A DNA stretch of 64,000 nt from Bacteroidaceae bacterium (GCA_017535725.1 JAFXTO010000004.1:16856-80855), one strand, 5' to 3'; positions 31,131 through 40,240 are shown, counted from the stretch's first letter. Notes: generated by a model from the letters alone, not told the origin. Program-made: numbers and translations.

Positions 31131-32279
31131 TCAGATGTTCTTGGCTTCCTGGTTGATTTCGTCCTTGGCGGACTCAGCCAGTTCCTCGGCCTTCTTCTGC
31201 TCTTCGCTCTTGGGCAGGGGAACTTGTGCGGTGGGAGCCACGAGGGGTGTGCGGTCGAGCACGGTCTTCACGGCCATGACCTTGTTCTTCAGTCCGTCGA
31301 TGGACTTCACGTTGTCGCTGATGGCGTCGAGGGCGTCGGTGGCCTCACGGACAGCATCGTCGGCAATCTTCTTCTGTGCCAGTGCATCCTCGATGGTCTG
31401 CAGCTGGTCTACGGTGAGCGTGACCTTGCCGTCGTCGCTCACTTCCAGCGCTGTTGTCAAGGCAAGCAGCGCGTTCACGAGTAGGAATTTCTTTTCCATC
31501 TTTTTTGTTTGTTGGTTGTTAATAGGGTTATCTGGTTGCTTTTCGCCTTCAGGTTGTGGTTCCTGTGTGGGATTCTTGCCAGGTTCTGGTAGTTTTCCCC
31601 CGAAGAGTTCCGTCACGATGTTGCGGACGCGGGTCATCAGGCCTTCATCCTCCTGAACCGTTTCTTCCGGCACGGCGGGCATCTTCAGTGCAGCGTGATT
31701 CTCCACCACGAACTGCCGCACCTCGTTCGTCATGCTCTTGGCATTCTTGATGATGCCGTCGGCGAATCCGAGGTCTACGACTTCCTGTGCCGTCAGGTAT
31801 TTCTCTTCCTTCACCAAGTCGAGGACTTTTGCCAGCGTCGTGTCCTTGCCGTTGGCCGTGGCCTTGTCCAGGTACTTGCGGGCGATGATGAGGTCAGTGG
31901 CCTCGGCCAGCTTCTGGGATTTCTTCAAATCCTCGATGGTGCGTTCCAGCTCATCGGCGTTCAGGCTGGAGTAGATGCTGACCAGTACGCTGGACTGATG
32001 GCACAGCCACAGGGCGTCGTCGGCAATCTCCACACGCTTGGCACCGAAGCCCATCCATGTCACTGCGCTGGCGCAGAATGCCAGGAGCCGCACGGTCACG
32101 TTGCCGTGATCCTGAATTTCCTTCGAGATCATCATGGCGTCGTTCACACTGCCGCCCAGGGAGTTGACTTCTATCGTCACTTCGTCCTTGGCGTGATCTG
32201 CAAGGAACATACGCACGCGATACAGCTGCCAACCGTAGCTGTCGATGGGTTCGTAGATTTTGAGAGTTGCTTGTTTCAT
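31131..32279 (-). CDS. ClpP-like prohead protease fused to a scaffold-like region
   Basis: From the ATG at 32279 (MKQATLKIYEPIDSYGWQLY) it is 382 residues. The ClpP/S14-type core has NSLGGSV (39-45), the nucleophile region AFCASAVTWMG (Ser71) and the general base LWLCHQSS (His94). After about residue 190 the protein is charged and Pro-rich, with a helical tail (EEQKKAEELAESAKDEINQE), as in protease-scaffold fusions that cut the scaffold during capsid maturation. The longer reading to 32354 crosses the promoter at 32305-32312, so the inner ATG is used. Confidence 0.85.
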   Translation of the reverse strand: MKQATLKIYEPIDSYGWQLYRVRMFLADHAKDEVTIEVNSLGGSVNDAMMISKEIQDHGNVTVRLLAFCASAVTWMGFGAKRVEIADDALWLCHQSSVLVSIYSSLNADELERTIEDLKKSQKLAEATDLIIARKYLDKATANGKDTTLAKVLDLVKEEKYLTAQEVVDLGFADGIIKNAKSMTNEVRQFVVENHAALKMPAVPEETVQEDEGLMTRVRNIVTELFGGKLPEPGKNPTQEPQPEGEKQPDNPINNQQTKKMEKKFLLVNALLALTTALEVSDDGKVTLTVDQLQTIEDALAQKKIADDAVREATDALDAISDNVKSIDGLKNKVMAVKTVLDRTPLVAPTAQVPLPKSEEQKKAEELAESAKDEINQEAKNI

Positions 32280-32304
32280 GAGTATATAAAAAAGATTTGC
32301 AGTG

Positions 32305-32312
32305 CAAAGGTA
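32305..32312 (-). promoter_or_regulatory. -7 box (TACCTTTG) of the protease-capsid operon
   Basis: TTACCTTTGCAC on the minus strand, 25 bases before the ATG at 32279. Confidence 0.7.
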
Positions 32313-32376
32313 ATAACTTCTCACTGCAATTCCTTGTGACGTCAGGGATTCCACACCCCGTGAAAAAGCCTTTTTT

Positions 32377-32856
32377 CTATTCGGTTGGCAACAGTACTGG
32401 TACTTCAGTTTGTGCCACGATGGCCGAAGGCATGGGCTGCACCCCTTTCAGGGTGAATGCCGTTCCGTTGCGTCCATTTCCAGTCCCCTTGTTCCCCTCG
32501 AAGCTCAATGGAACGTCCGGACTGCCACATAGTAGCACGTCGCCATTGGCATCCTGAATCACGGCCAGCCATGCACCTACCTCCAGCTGGTGGATGGTGA
32601 ATGACTGCCCTATCCGGGGGATGAAACCCCGAATCTGCACGTCGTAGGCTTCTCCGGAGTCATTGTGTACCATGTTTTCTTCGTAGGTAAAGCCATCCAA
32701 CACGGATACCTTATATATATTGCAGTACTCCCTGAACACAGGGCGTACGGTTCCGTTGGTAGCACTTCTGTCTATACGGATCAAATCCGAGACATCGAAA
32801 AGGTAGAGTTGGGATAGACCATCCACGTGGTCGAAAAATAGTTCAATCTTCTTCAT
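32377..32856 (-). CDS. Hypothetical phage protein, 159 aa
   Basis: Beta-rich (MKKIELFFDHVDGLSQLYLF, then YDVQIRGFIPRIGQSFTIHQ and FTLKGVQPMPSAIVAQTEVP). No motif recognised. It overlaps the end of the 201-aa gene by 14 bases, so the two are coupled. Confidence 0.6.
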   Translation of the reverse strand: MKKIELFFDHVDGLSQLYLFDVSDLIRIDRSATNGTVRPVFREYCNIYKVSVLDGFTYEENMVHNDSGEAYDVQIRGFIPRIGQSFTIHQLEVGAWLAVIQDANGDVLLCGSPDVPLSFEGNKGTGNGRNGTAFTLKGVQPMPSAIVAQTEVPVLLPTE

Positions 32857-33448
32857 TTTGATATTTGTTTAGTCCCTGCGCTGATATTGTCCCAAAACTG
32901 GACAATTGCAGCAGTATTTTTTCTGTGATTTCGGCCTCCAAGCGGGTTCTGAGTGTCACTTTTTGCGATCGCGGCACGTTTCTGTTCCATATTTTGCGTA
33001 TGCTGTCGTATGGCCAAGTGTCCTCGGACTGGTGGAAGGTGCGGTAGAAGGCGCGTATGCTCTCGGAGGCATCGCCGGAGATCATGTAGTGAGCTTGCAG
33101 GAAGGCCAGCAGGATGCCCTGACAGCGCAGCTCCAGCATGCGGGCCAGCGCGGCCTCGTCGGTCGGGGAGAGGGCCCAGCCGGAGCGCGAGAAGCGCGAG
33201 GCGGAGATCTCGATGGCCACACGGGCTGTGCGGTAGGGCGTGGTGCCACGCTGCTGCAGGCGGCGGTCGTAGGTGTGGGAGGACTTCTGCAGGCGCGGCG
33301 TGAAGAAGGCCATCAGGGCGGCGTCGCTGCGGATGTCTATAAGGTTTTGGACGTTGGAGTCCCGCACGCCGAAGTTATCGACGAGGTATCGGCAGACGTA
33401 AGGAGCGACGCTGACCCACACGACATAGCGATTTTCTGATTTTTCCAT
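32843..33448 (-). CDS. Hypothetical phage protein, 201 aa, helical
   Basis: Mostly helical, with RYVVWVSVAPYVCRYLVDNF near the start, LELRCQGILLAFLQAHYMIS in the middle and RTRLEAEITEKILLQLSSFG near the end. No family was recognised. It is the first gene after the TCCAACA array, whose promoter (33581-33588) would drive it. Confidence 0.6.
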   Translation of the reverse strand: MEKSENRYVVWVSVAPYVCRYLVDNFGVRDSNVQNLIDIRSDAALMAFFTPRLQKSSHTYDRRLQQRGTTPYRTARVAIEISASRFSRSGWALSPTDEAALARMLELRCQGILLAFLQAHYMISGDASESIRAFYRTFHQSEDTWPYDSIRKIWNRNVPRSQKVTLRTRLEAEITEKILLQLSSFGTISAQGLNKYQNEED

Positions 33449-33475
33449 TTGAGATATGTCTTTTTTGGTTCAAAC

Positions 33476-33770
33476 GTTCCAACAGTCCAACAGAAAAGCT
33501 ACCGACTCTTATTTTCAACAAGTTAGCTTTGTCGGAACCGCAAAAAACGCTTCCAACAGGCCGTTTTCTGTTGGACGCCGCAAAGGTACGCATAATTTTT
33601 GAAAGTAGCAAAAGATTTTGCATTTCCAACAACTTCCAACGCCATTTCCAACAATTTCCAACAGCGTCCAACAGGAAAAACACCATCTATTATATTATAT
33701 TTCACCTATTTATATAATATTTTATAAGGTGTTTTGAAAGTCGCCGTTGGACTGTTGGAACGTTGGAAGC
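33476..33770. repeat. TCCAACA iteron-like array with AT-rich core, possible phage origin
   Basis: TCCAAC occurs at about 33478, 33486, 33552, 33625, 33634, 33648, 33657 and 33667, and as GTTGGA at about 33570, 33745, 33753 and 33761. Between the two groups is an AT-only stretch (about 33690-33727). It lies between the primase-helicase gene and the structural operons, a common place for replication origins. Operator function for the promoter inside the array is an alternative. The gene-free stretch 33449-33917 contains only this array. Confidence 0.6.
33581..33588 (-). promoter_or_regulatory. -7 box (TACCTTTG) inside the TCCAACA array
   Basis: GTACCTTTGCGGC on the minus strand lies between TCCAAC sites, so a protein binding the repeats would control this promoter. 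Confidence 0.6.
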
Positions 33771-33917
33771 ATTTTGCGTGATTTCTGAAAGTGGTTTTCA
33801 AAATTTCCTCTAACCTCTCTTTTTTAATATTTAGGGGGTCATCGGGGGATGCGACGAAAAAGGGTGGCCACACCGTCACGGTGGAGTCACCCCAGTGGAA
33901 ACTGATTCAATCTCTGG

Positions 33918-36900
33918 TTACCTTTGTGTGTTGTTTTCTTCAGTTACCTTGGCCGTCCGCTCAAAATCCACTTGTGTCAGCTTTTGCAGCACATCGTAGT
34001 TGAGCACGACGGCGGAGGTTTGTTTCTCCATCTGCTTGCGCACGCGCTGTACGACCATGTTCTGCGGAAGGTAGTGTCCGTCGGAGGTCGTCCTGGCCTC
34101 GGCATTCATGGGCACTTCCACGGTCTCGAACCAGCGGAAGCGGGTGCCGGAGACCACGCCGAGGAACGAGCTGTGGGAGCGCAGGTTCACCTGCAGCGTC
34201 TGCATGGTCAGCGGTTTGTCGCCGCTGGTGCTGTGCGCCTTGTAGTATTCGTGGATGTTCGAGAGGTTCATGAACAGGATGCGCTCCCCGTGCAGCTGGT
34301 GCTCGCCTTGTCCGCTGAGCGTGATCTTGGCAGGCTGCTCGATCTTGAAGTCGCGCCCGTCGAGGATGCGTCCTTGGTCGATGAGTTGGTCTATTTTGTG
34401 GAAGAACCCTGCCAGCTTGTCCGTCTGCACCAGCAGCGACACCTGCTTCTGCACCTTCTCCACGGCCAGGGAGAGGAACCGCTCGTAGGTGAAGGGCAGC
34501 TGCAACTGCGGCGCATGTTCCTCCACGAGGCGGCACATGGCCAGGAAGAGGCTCACCGTCTCGATGACACGCGCCTGCTCGCCGCTGCGGGAGCTGGTGG
34601 CCTCCACGCGGGCCTGCAGTTCCCGCTTGCACTGTTTCAGGATGTCGCCGAAGTGGCGCTGCACCAGCGGGCGCAGCTGCAGCACTTCCAGCAGGAGGTA
34701 CGAGAGTCCCTGCTTCTCGGCCTCCTTCAGCTGCTCGAAGACAGCTTTGGCGTGCTCCGAGTTGATGGCCTCGCTCTTCGGGACCTCGCAGAGGATGACG
34801 CGGTTCGAGAGCGCGTTGTCATCCTTCTGCGGCGACTCCTGACCCAGCAGAACGATGGGCGCGTTGACGCGTGAGGAGTCAATGTCGTTGGTCGTGGCCG
34901 TCTTGCGCTTCTGCTTGCCCTCGCCGTCGTAGATGACCTGCTTCAGGCCCTGGAACTTCACGTCGCTGATCATGTCGTCGTTGTACTCCTCCATGACCTG
35001 CGGCACGTCGCGGAAGCGCTCCAGCACGGAGAAGAAGGCGGCATCCGAGCCACTGTTGAGGTTGAAGCTCGGGGCATCCGGCTTGATGAACAGCGAGCGG
35101 ATGCTGATGGCCACCTGCGTCTTACCCGACATCGTGGGGCCGACGAAGAACAGCGCCGTGAAGATGCGCCCGATGGGCCAGATATCCGAGCGGAAGGCAC
35201 AGAGCATGGCGTAGAGCGTGGCCCACTTGCCGTTGTCGTTCAGCTGATACACCTCGTCCATCAGCGCCGCCCACCGCTGGAAGGTGATGCGGCGCGACAC
35301 GGGGACGTCGGTATATATCAGCCAGCGGTCTTGCTCGTTCTCGCGGTCGTCATCCTTGCGCAGTCCGGCGTTGACTTTGGAGAAGGCGGGGCTGTAGAGC
35401 GTGTCGTCGCCGTGGCGCATCAGGCCCAGCTCGTCTGCTGCGTCGTAGCGCCAGCCCTCCTCCGTCTGGTGGAAGATGCCGTTGGCGAAGCAGAAGTAGC
35501 CCTCCGGCTGCTGCCCGAAGACTTTCAGCTTGGAGCACTGCTGGAACTGGTAGCTGATGTAGTTCCAGATCTTCACGTAGTCCGCTGCCGTGCCGTTGGT
35601 GAAGTTGAAGGCGCCCTCGTTGATGAGCATCTCCTGCACCGTGGAGAGCTTGGCGAAGACCGAGCTGGGCCACTCCACGTATGTCGGCGTGGAGACGTAG
35701 AGGCGGTTGATCTTGATGATACGTTTGTTCTCTTCCTTCTGCTTCGCGTAGATGTGCACCAGCGGCTCGATGTAGAAGTCCCCCACGCGGCGGAACGAGC
35801 CGCTGTCGGCGCGGAACATGTAGCAGACGGGCGTGCCGTCCTCGCGGATCATCGGGTAGAAGCCGAACATCTGCAGCATCTTCAGGTATTCCTCGTTCTG
35901 CTCCACATAGTCCGGCACGCGATCGCTGTCCACCGCCACCAGGCCGGCGTAGGCCGAGCGCTCACGGTCCAGGCGTTTCTTCGACCGGCGCTCGTTCATG
36001 TAGGGCTTCAGCACCGCGTCCAGCTCCGAGGGTTTCAGGCCGAGGGCCTCAGACCACGGGCGGCGTTCCACGGCCAGCACGGCAGGGCGCACGTAGGAGA
36101 TGACTTCTGCGCAGCGCTGGATGTATTCCGTCTTCACCTCCGACGTCAGGCCGTTCTCTATGAGCTTGCGGTACTGTCCGATGTACCAGTAGGGGAAGCT
36201 GATATCGCCCTCCTGCGTGGAGACGTCCACGATCATGCCGCGTACGAACAGGGCGCGCATCATCTTCACGGCGGTGCTCTCCTTCCGTCCCACATGGTCG
36301 GCGGACGCAGCATGAACAACCACGTGGTCCACGCGCTTGTTCAGTTCCTGTATGCTCTCCGTGGGCGGGATGCCCTGGACGTAGAGCCACGGTTCCCCGC
36401 TTCCGGCATGGCGCTGCCAGAGGCCCAGCGTGTCCGTCAGGCACACCACCGGCTCGTCTTCGTCGATGCTGCCCTCGATGAACTCCATGCCGTAGAAGCC
36501 GGGGTCGCTCTTCTGAGGGGATTCCGGCGCCGTAGCCTCTTCCACGTAGGGCAGCAGCACGTCGATGGTGTATCCCTCTCCGGCAGCCACGGCCACGTCG
36601 CCCAGCAGCTGTTTCCTCACGACCTCCTCACGCTCCTGCGCCACGATGGCCACCACCCGCTTCACGGCATCCAGCCGCTCGTGCGCGCCCTGCCCTTCCG
36701 TGAAGAGCAGCTTCGTCAGGAACTCCACGTAGTCCTTTTTGCGTAGATTCAGCCAATCTCCAATCGTCGCACCGTGCGCCCGGGCCATGTCATCAGGATC
36801 CTTCCCTTCAGGCAGGCGCACGCACTTCACGTTGAAGCCGCTGGCCACCATGCCCGGCAGGTTCTTCTCTGCGGCATGGAGGCCAGCGGCGTCTCCGTCA

Positions 36901-37817
36901 TAGATGAAGGCCACATTGGCCGTGAAGCCATGCAGCAGGTGACGCTGTTCTTCCGTGAAGGCCGTGCCGCTGCCGGCGATGACGTTCTGCACCCCGGCCT
37001 GATACAGCTGCAGTACGTCGAACTGTCCCTCGACGACATACACCATGTCGGCCTTCGTGATGGCCTTGCGCGCCTGGCTGAGTCCGTAGAGCACGCGCCC
37101 CTTCGTGAACAGGCACGTCTCTGCAGTGTTCTTGTACTTCTGGGGGCTCCTCCCCTCGATGTCGCGGCCCGTGAAGCCCACCACCTGTCCGCGCCGGTCC
37201 AGGAACGGGAACAGCAGCCGCTGGCGGAAGACGTCTTTCAGCTCGCCGTGGTCATCCCTGTATGCCAGTCCCGCATCGACGATGGCCTCTCCAGAATAGC
37301 CTTGTGCCAGCAGCGCCTTCGTCAGTCCGTTGTACTCCAGTGCAGCACCCAGTCCGAACACCTCTGCCGTCTCCATGCTGATGCCACGGTCTGCCAGGTA
37401 CTTCATCATTTCCGGGCGTCGTTTCAGTTCCTCGCGGAACAGGGCGTAGGCGGCGGTGATGGCCACGCTGGCACTCTCCACCCGCCGCTGATGGGCGCGC
37501 TGCTCATCCGTCATCTCCACCTCGGGAACTTCGATTTTGTGCTGCTTGCCCAGCAACCGCACGGCCGTCACGAAGTCCACCTTGTCCCGCTTCATGACGT
37601 AGGTGATGACGTTGCCGCCCTCGCCGCAGGCGAAGCATTTGCAGATGTTCTTCGACGGGCTCACCATGAAGCTGGGCGTGCGGTCGTCGTGGAACGGGCA
37701 CAACCCCTTCAGGTTCGCCCCGGCACGCTTCAGCACTACGTCCTCGCCCACCACGTCCGCGATGGGAATGTCCATGATTCTCTGCAGAACTTCTTCGGGT
37801 ATTCTATGGTCGCTCAT
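33918..37817 (-). CDS. DnaG-type primase fused to a helicase-like ATPase, 1,299 aa
   Basis: The N-terminus holds a CHC2 zinc ribbon (C40, H43, C61, C64) as in DnaG. It continues with the primase core, and a TOPRIM region at about 259-320 (YVVEGQFDVLQLYQAG; FIYDGDAAG). A long middle region (about 450-850) has no motif I recognise. A helicase-like ATPase follows with Walker A GPTMSGKT near residue 890 and later APIVLLGQESPQKDD. It would prime and unwind phage DNA at the fork. The fusion length is large but known for phage replication proteins. Confidence 0.85.
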   Translation of the reverse strand: MSDHRIPEEVLQRIMDIPIADVVGEDVVLKRAGANLKGLCPFHDDRTPSFMVSPSKNICKCFACGEGGNVITYVMKRDKVDFVTAVRLLGKQHKIEVPEVEMTDEQRAHQRRVESASVAITAAYALFREELKRRPEMMKYLADRGISMETAEVFGLGAALEYNGLTKALLAQGYSGEAIVDAGLAYRDDHGELKDVFRQRLLFPFLDRRGQVVGFTGRDIEGRSPQKYKNTAETCLFTKGRVLYGLSQARKAITKADMVYVVEGQFDVLQLYQAGVQNVIAGSGTAFTEEQRHLLHGFTANVAFIYDGDAAGLHAAEKNLPGMVASGFNVKCVRLPEGKDPDDMARAHGATIGDWLNLRKKDYVEFLTKLLFTEGQGAHERLDAVKRVVAIVAQEREEVVRKQLLGDVAVAAGEGYTIDVLLPYVEEATAPESPQKSDPGFYGMEFIEGSIDEDEPVVCLTDTLGLWQRHAGSGEPWLYVQGIPPTESIQELNKRVDHVVVHAASADHVGRKESTAVKMMRALFVRGMIVDVSTQEGDISFPYWYIGQYRKLIENGLTSEVKTEYIQRCAEVISYVRPAVLAVERRPWSEALGLKPSELDAVLKPYMNERRSKKRLDRERSAYAGLVAVDSDRVPDYVEQNEEYLKMLQMFGFYPMIREDGTPVCYMFRADSGSFRRVGDFYIEPLVHIYAKQKEENKRIIKINRLYVSTPTYVEWPSSVFAKLSTVQEMLINEGAFNFTNGTAADYVKIWNYISYQFQQCSKLKVFGQQPEGYFCFANGIFHQTEEGWRYDAADELGLMRHGDDTLYSPAFSKVNAGLRKDDDRENEQDRWLIYTDVPVSRRITFQRWAALMDEVYQLNDNGKWATLYAMLCAFRSDIWPIGRIFTALFFVGPTMSGKTQVAISIRSLFIKPDAPSFNLNSGSDAAFFSVLERFRDVPQVMEEYNDDMISDVKFQGLKQVIYDGEGKQKRKTATTNDIDSSRVNAPIVLLGQESPQKDDNALSNRVILCEVPKSEAINSEHAKAVFEQLKEAEKQGLSYLLLEVLQLRPLVQRHFGDILKQCKRELQARVEATSSRSGEQARVIETVSLFLAMCRLVEEHAPQLQLPFTYERFLSLAVEKVQKQVSLLVQTDKLAGFFHKIDQLIDQGRILDGRDFKIEQPAKITLSGQGEHQLHGERILFMNLSNIHEYYKAHSTSGDKPLTMQTLQVNLRSHSSFLGVVSGTRFRWFETVEVPMNAEARTTSDGHYLPQNMVVQRVRKQMEKQTSAVVLNYDVLQKLTQVDFERTAKVTEENNTQR

Positions 37818-37825
37818 AACACATA

Positions 37826-37942
37826 TTATTTTGCATGGTCAACAGGCCGACCCGTGCACAGCGGCAGCCAGCTCTTCCGGCATTCCTCCACATCGTCGCA
37901 GATGCAGCACGGCCATTCATCAGGTTCACATTCCACTCTCAT
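37826..37942 (-). CDS. Cys-rich mini-protein, 38 aa
   Basis: A short frame between two operon genes: MRVECEPDEWPCCICDDVEE then CRKSWLPLCTGRPVDHAK. It has six Cys (5, 12, 13, 15, 21, 29) in 38 residues, which suggests a small zinc-binding or disulfide-rich peptide. It begins 5 bases after the upstream stop and ends 8 bases before the primase ATG, so it fits the operon spacing exactly. Confidence 0.5.
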   Translation of the reverse strand: MRVECEPDEWPCCICDDVEECRKSWLPLCTGRPVDHAK

Positions 37943-37946
37943 CTTC

Positions 37947-38210
37947 TCAACTCCTTTCTCTGAGATACGCCCATCCCAGCGTCATATTTACTGGAACATC
38001 CACCCCCATCGATGGGGATTCCGGCTTTTCCCAAATCGAAAAGCAACCCGTTTCATCAACCTCTCCTTCACTATAGCCAAAAAAAATCTCCATATTAACA
38101 ACAAAAAGGGCTTTTCTTTTGCGAGAAATGCCAGACAGTTCTTCGGTTCCCTTTAGCTTATAACGATGGAGTCTACCATCCTTGGTCTTATATGTAACCG
38201 TGGTAATCAT
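37947..38210 (-). CDS. Hypothetical early phage protein, 87 aa
   Basis: A small basic protein (MITTVTYKTKDGRLHRYKLK) ending NMTLGWAYLRERS. Not recognised. It overlaps the stop of the 91-aa gene by 4 bases. Confidence 0.55.
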   Translation of the reverse strand: MITTVTYKTKDGRLHRYKLKGTEELSGISRKRKALFVVNMEIFFGYSEGEVDETGCFSIWEKPESPSMGVDVPVNMTLGWAYLRERS

Positions 38211-38482
38211 ACTCCCCCCTCCAGCTTTAAGTCAAATTCTGGCAGCCATTGGCCGGAGCGGCGCAGATGGCACATGCCTTTTTCATTCCATATAACCATC
38301 TTCACCTCATCCGTCCATGCACCTGCGCCCACTGGGGTTTTCACTTTCACCGTCCCTATGACACAGTTCACTTTCAGTCCACTGCGCGCATTGTAACGCA
38401 CTTCGTCGATGACCGCTCCCTCGGGGAGAGCCTGTTCAAAATCTGCAATTCGGTAACCAGTATTTTCCATATCTTCCAACAA
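38207..38482 (-). CDS. Hypothetical early phage protein, 91 aa
   Basis: Beta-rich (MENTGYRIADFEQALPEGAV, then KVNCVIGTVKVKTPVGAGAW and MVIWNEKGMCHLRRSGQWLP). The start could be the ATG at 38470. Not recognised. Confidence 0.55.
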   Translation of the reverse strand: MLEDMENTGYRIADFEQALPEGAVIDEVRYNARSGLKVNCVIGTVKVKTPVGAGAWTDEVKMVIWNEKGMCHLRRSGQWLPEFDLKLEGGV

Positions 38483-38491
38483 ATTAAATTT

Positions 38492-38701
38492 TTAGTTTTT
38501 ACTTTCCTCCTCTGCCTGAGCACGGAGTTCTCTTTCCTTCTCATTCACCCAGAGACGGAGCTTCTCATAGCTTCTTTCAAGCTCATAGTAGAACTCGCGT
38601 ACCTCCGGAAGATGCTTCCAGTCCACACGAAGCAGACAAATCAAGCCCATGTTCAGGTTCTTGATGCCATCCATCAGTTCCATGAAATCTTTCTTTTCCA
38701 T
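38492..38701 (-). CDS. Hypothetical early phage protein, 69 aa, coiled coil
   Basis: A helical, charged protein (MEKKDFMELMDGIKNLNMGL, then REFYYELERSYEKLRLWVNE). It is probably an oligomerising early protein; function unknown. Confidence 0.55.
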   Translation of the reverse strand: MEKKDFMELMDGIKNLNMGLICLLRVDWKHLPEVREFYYELERSYEKLRLWVNEKERELRAQAEEESKN

Positions 38702-38713
38702 ACCTATGATATA

Positions 38714-39127
38714 TTAATCAAACAAATCCAGTTGCGTACACTCCTGCATTGCCAGCATCTCATCCGGCTTCATCGACAGCGCACGGGCTATACGGATGAT
38801 TTCCTCCTGTGTCGGCTGGGCGTATCCCCTCGACAGATCCTGAAACCTGCGACACCCGATTTTAGCCCGTCTGTAGAACTCACGGTTGGGAGCAAACAAC
38901 GTTTCGTCGCCAAATTTAGTTTGAAGCATGATTTGGATGATAGGACGCGCCACCATCCTGCGAAGAGGAATCCGCCGCCGATAGATAAACAGCTGAACCG
39001 CCATGGCTGTCCTGCCAGGCAGCAGCTCAGCGATGGATTCAAACGACATCATCCCAGCGTTCGCACGGACAATGCGCTCCTCCTCAGACGTCCAGTTGTG
39101 ACTGCCAACTTCCCGTGCCATAGTCAA
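38714..39127 (-). CDS. Phage regulator with two DNA-binding-like regions, 137 aa
   Basis: The N-terminal part resembles a Myb/SANT helix set (SHNWTSEEERIVRANAGMMS, FESIAELLPGRTAMAVQLFI). The C-terminal part looks like an XRE-type HTH (RRFQDLSRGYAQPTQEEIIR, then ARALSMKPDEMLAM). It overlaps the 82-aa gene by 4 bases and follows the repressor-controlled promoter, so an early regulatory role is plausible. Confidence 0.55.
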   Translation of the reverse strand: MTMAREVGSHNWTSEEERIVRANAGMMSFESIAELLPGRTAMAVQLFIYRRRIPLRRMVARPIIQIMLQTKFGDETLFAPNREFYRRAKIGCRRFQDLSRGYAQPTQEEIIRIARALSMKPDEMLAMQECTQLDLFD

Positions 39128-39372
39128 ATCTCCTGTATTTCCCAGACCTCATCTTCTCTCACGCCATACTCTCCGAATAGCGCAGTGATGGCGTTGTACA
39201 TGTGTACCGGAATGTCCCGCCAACCCCTGTTGGCGATAGCATAATACGTCGATTTACGCTCAGGACTAATCAGCGAAACAAGCCTTTCGCGAATTTCCCT
39301 GCTATCAGAAACTTTCACTTCCGACAGCCCTTTCTTGAAAAAATACCTAAAATGTTGCCTCATTCTAAACAA
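39124..39372 (-). CDS. Probable Cro-like early regulator, 82 aa
   Basis: The first gene read leftward from the phage switch. Residues REIRERLVSLISPERKSTYY and YNAITALFGEYGVREDEVWE suggest a helix-turn-helix. It faces away from the repressor gene, the classical cro position. Identification rests on context. Confidence 0.5.
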   Translation of the reverse strand: MFRMRQHFRYFFKKGLSEVKVSDSREIRERLVSLISPERKSTYYAIANRGWRDIPVHMYNAITALFGEYGVREDEVWEIQEI

Positions 39373-39411
39373 TTATATATATATTTGTACACGATTTCAA
39401 GATTTCGGGGG

Positions 39412-39438
39412 CAAAAGTATATAATATTTTATATACTT
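39412..39438. promoter_or_regulatory. Early promoter -7 box and palindromic operator of the phage switch
   Basis: TACTTTTG (39412-39419, minus strand) is the leftward -7 box. The palindrome AAGTATATAA-TATT-TTATATACTT (39415-39438) overlaps it, so a bound repressor would block the early operon. It lies 30 bases before the repressor ATG and could also autoregulate it. Confidence 0.75.
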
Positions 39439-39468
39439 CCAAACAAATTCATAAAAATTTATACAGAT

Positions 39469-39957
39469 ATGGCAAAAAAACAAATACAACTAAGACTTAA
39501 CGCTGTCGGAGAAGCCCTTGGCATATCCATGAGACAGCTTGCAAAAAGCATCGGACGCTCAGAAGGTTGGGTGAGTTCCTTGGGTAATTTAAAGGGCGAC
39601 GGCATCTCCTCGGAAGACCTGTCTAAAATAATAGACACTTATCCAGAAGTCAATAAAGACTATCTCTTGACTGGAAACGGCTCTCCCATCCGCGAAGACT
39701 ATGACACCCTCACAGAGCTACCCGATACCTATGAGCCAAAGTCCGAGGACTATCGGGAACTCTGCATGGCCTACCGTGCAGACCTCGCAGAAACGCGCGA
39801 AGACCTGCGGCGTCAGCGCGAAGCATATTTCGCGCTCATGGAAGTCAACAACAAGCTTTTCGCCGAACTCGCCCGCATCCAGGCAGCATGCCTCGCCGCA
39901 GGACTCCGCATATCTGACGAGCCAAACCATCTCTCCCCCACCCCTTCATCCCTTTAA
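39469..39957 (+). CDS. XRE-family phage repressor
   Basis: 162 residues from the ATG at 39469. The HTH (LGISMRQLAKSIGRSEGWVS) is followed by the typical 'KIIDTYPEVNKDYLLTGNGSP' sentence of Bacteroidota CI-like repressors. The C-terminal half is a coiled coil (ELCMAYRADLAETREDLRRQ and on) for oligomerisation. It lacks a LexA-type Ser/Lys protease part, so induction is not by RecA-stimulated self-cleavage in an obvious way. Confidence 0.85.
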   Translation: MAKKQIQLRLNAVGEALGISMRQLAKSIGRSEGWVSSLGNLKGDGISSEDLSKIIDTYPEVNKDYLLTGNGSPIREDYDTLTELPDTYEPKSEDYRELCMAYRADLAETREDLRRQREAYFALMEVNNKLFAELARIQAACLAAGLRISDEPNHLSPTPSSL

Positions 39958-40212
39958 TCCCCCTTATATATAATAAGGTGTATTCACCCCTAAAAACCCG
40001 AATACTAGCAAGGTGCGCCCACCCCTAAGAACACCTCATTCCTACCAAACAAATTCAATATCAAACCATTTCCCCTATATGTCCTGCGCCGTTTTTGTGC
40101 CAAAACCCTCCTAATTCCACAATAAAACAAAATCCTATATAGCTAATATTCATCCACTTATAAGCCAACCAGCAGCACCATAAAGTCTAGTCATCCCGAC
40201 AACTTAAAAGGT

Positions 40213-40240
40213 AGCCTGCTGATTCAGCAGGCTATTTTCA
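40213..40240 (+). terminator. Intrinsic terminator in the junction region
   Basis: AGCCTGCTG (40213-40221) and CAGCAGGCT (40225-40233) form a 9-bp stem with a 3-base loop followed by ATTTTCATTT. Confidence 0.8.

Noticed and set aside
36774-38156. Long plus-strand open frames opposite the primase and other phage genes
   Set aside because: They are mirror frames of strongly coding minus-strand genes, rich in His/Val/Leu/Arg, and lack promoters.
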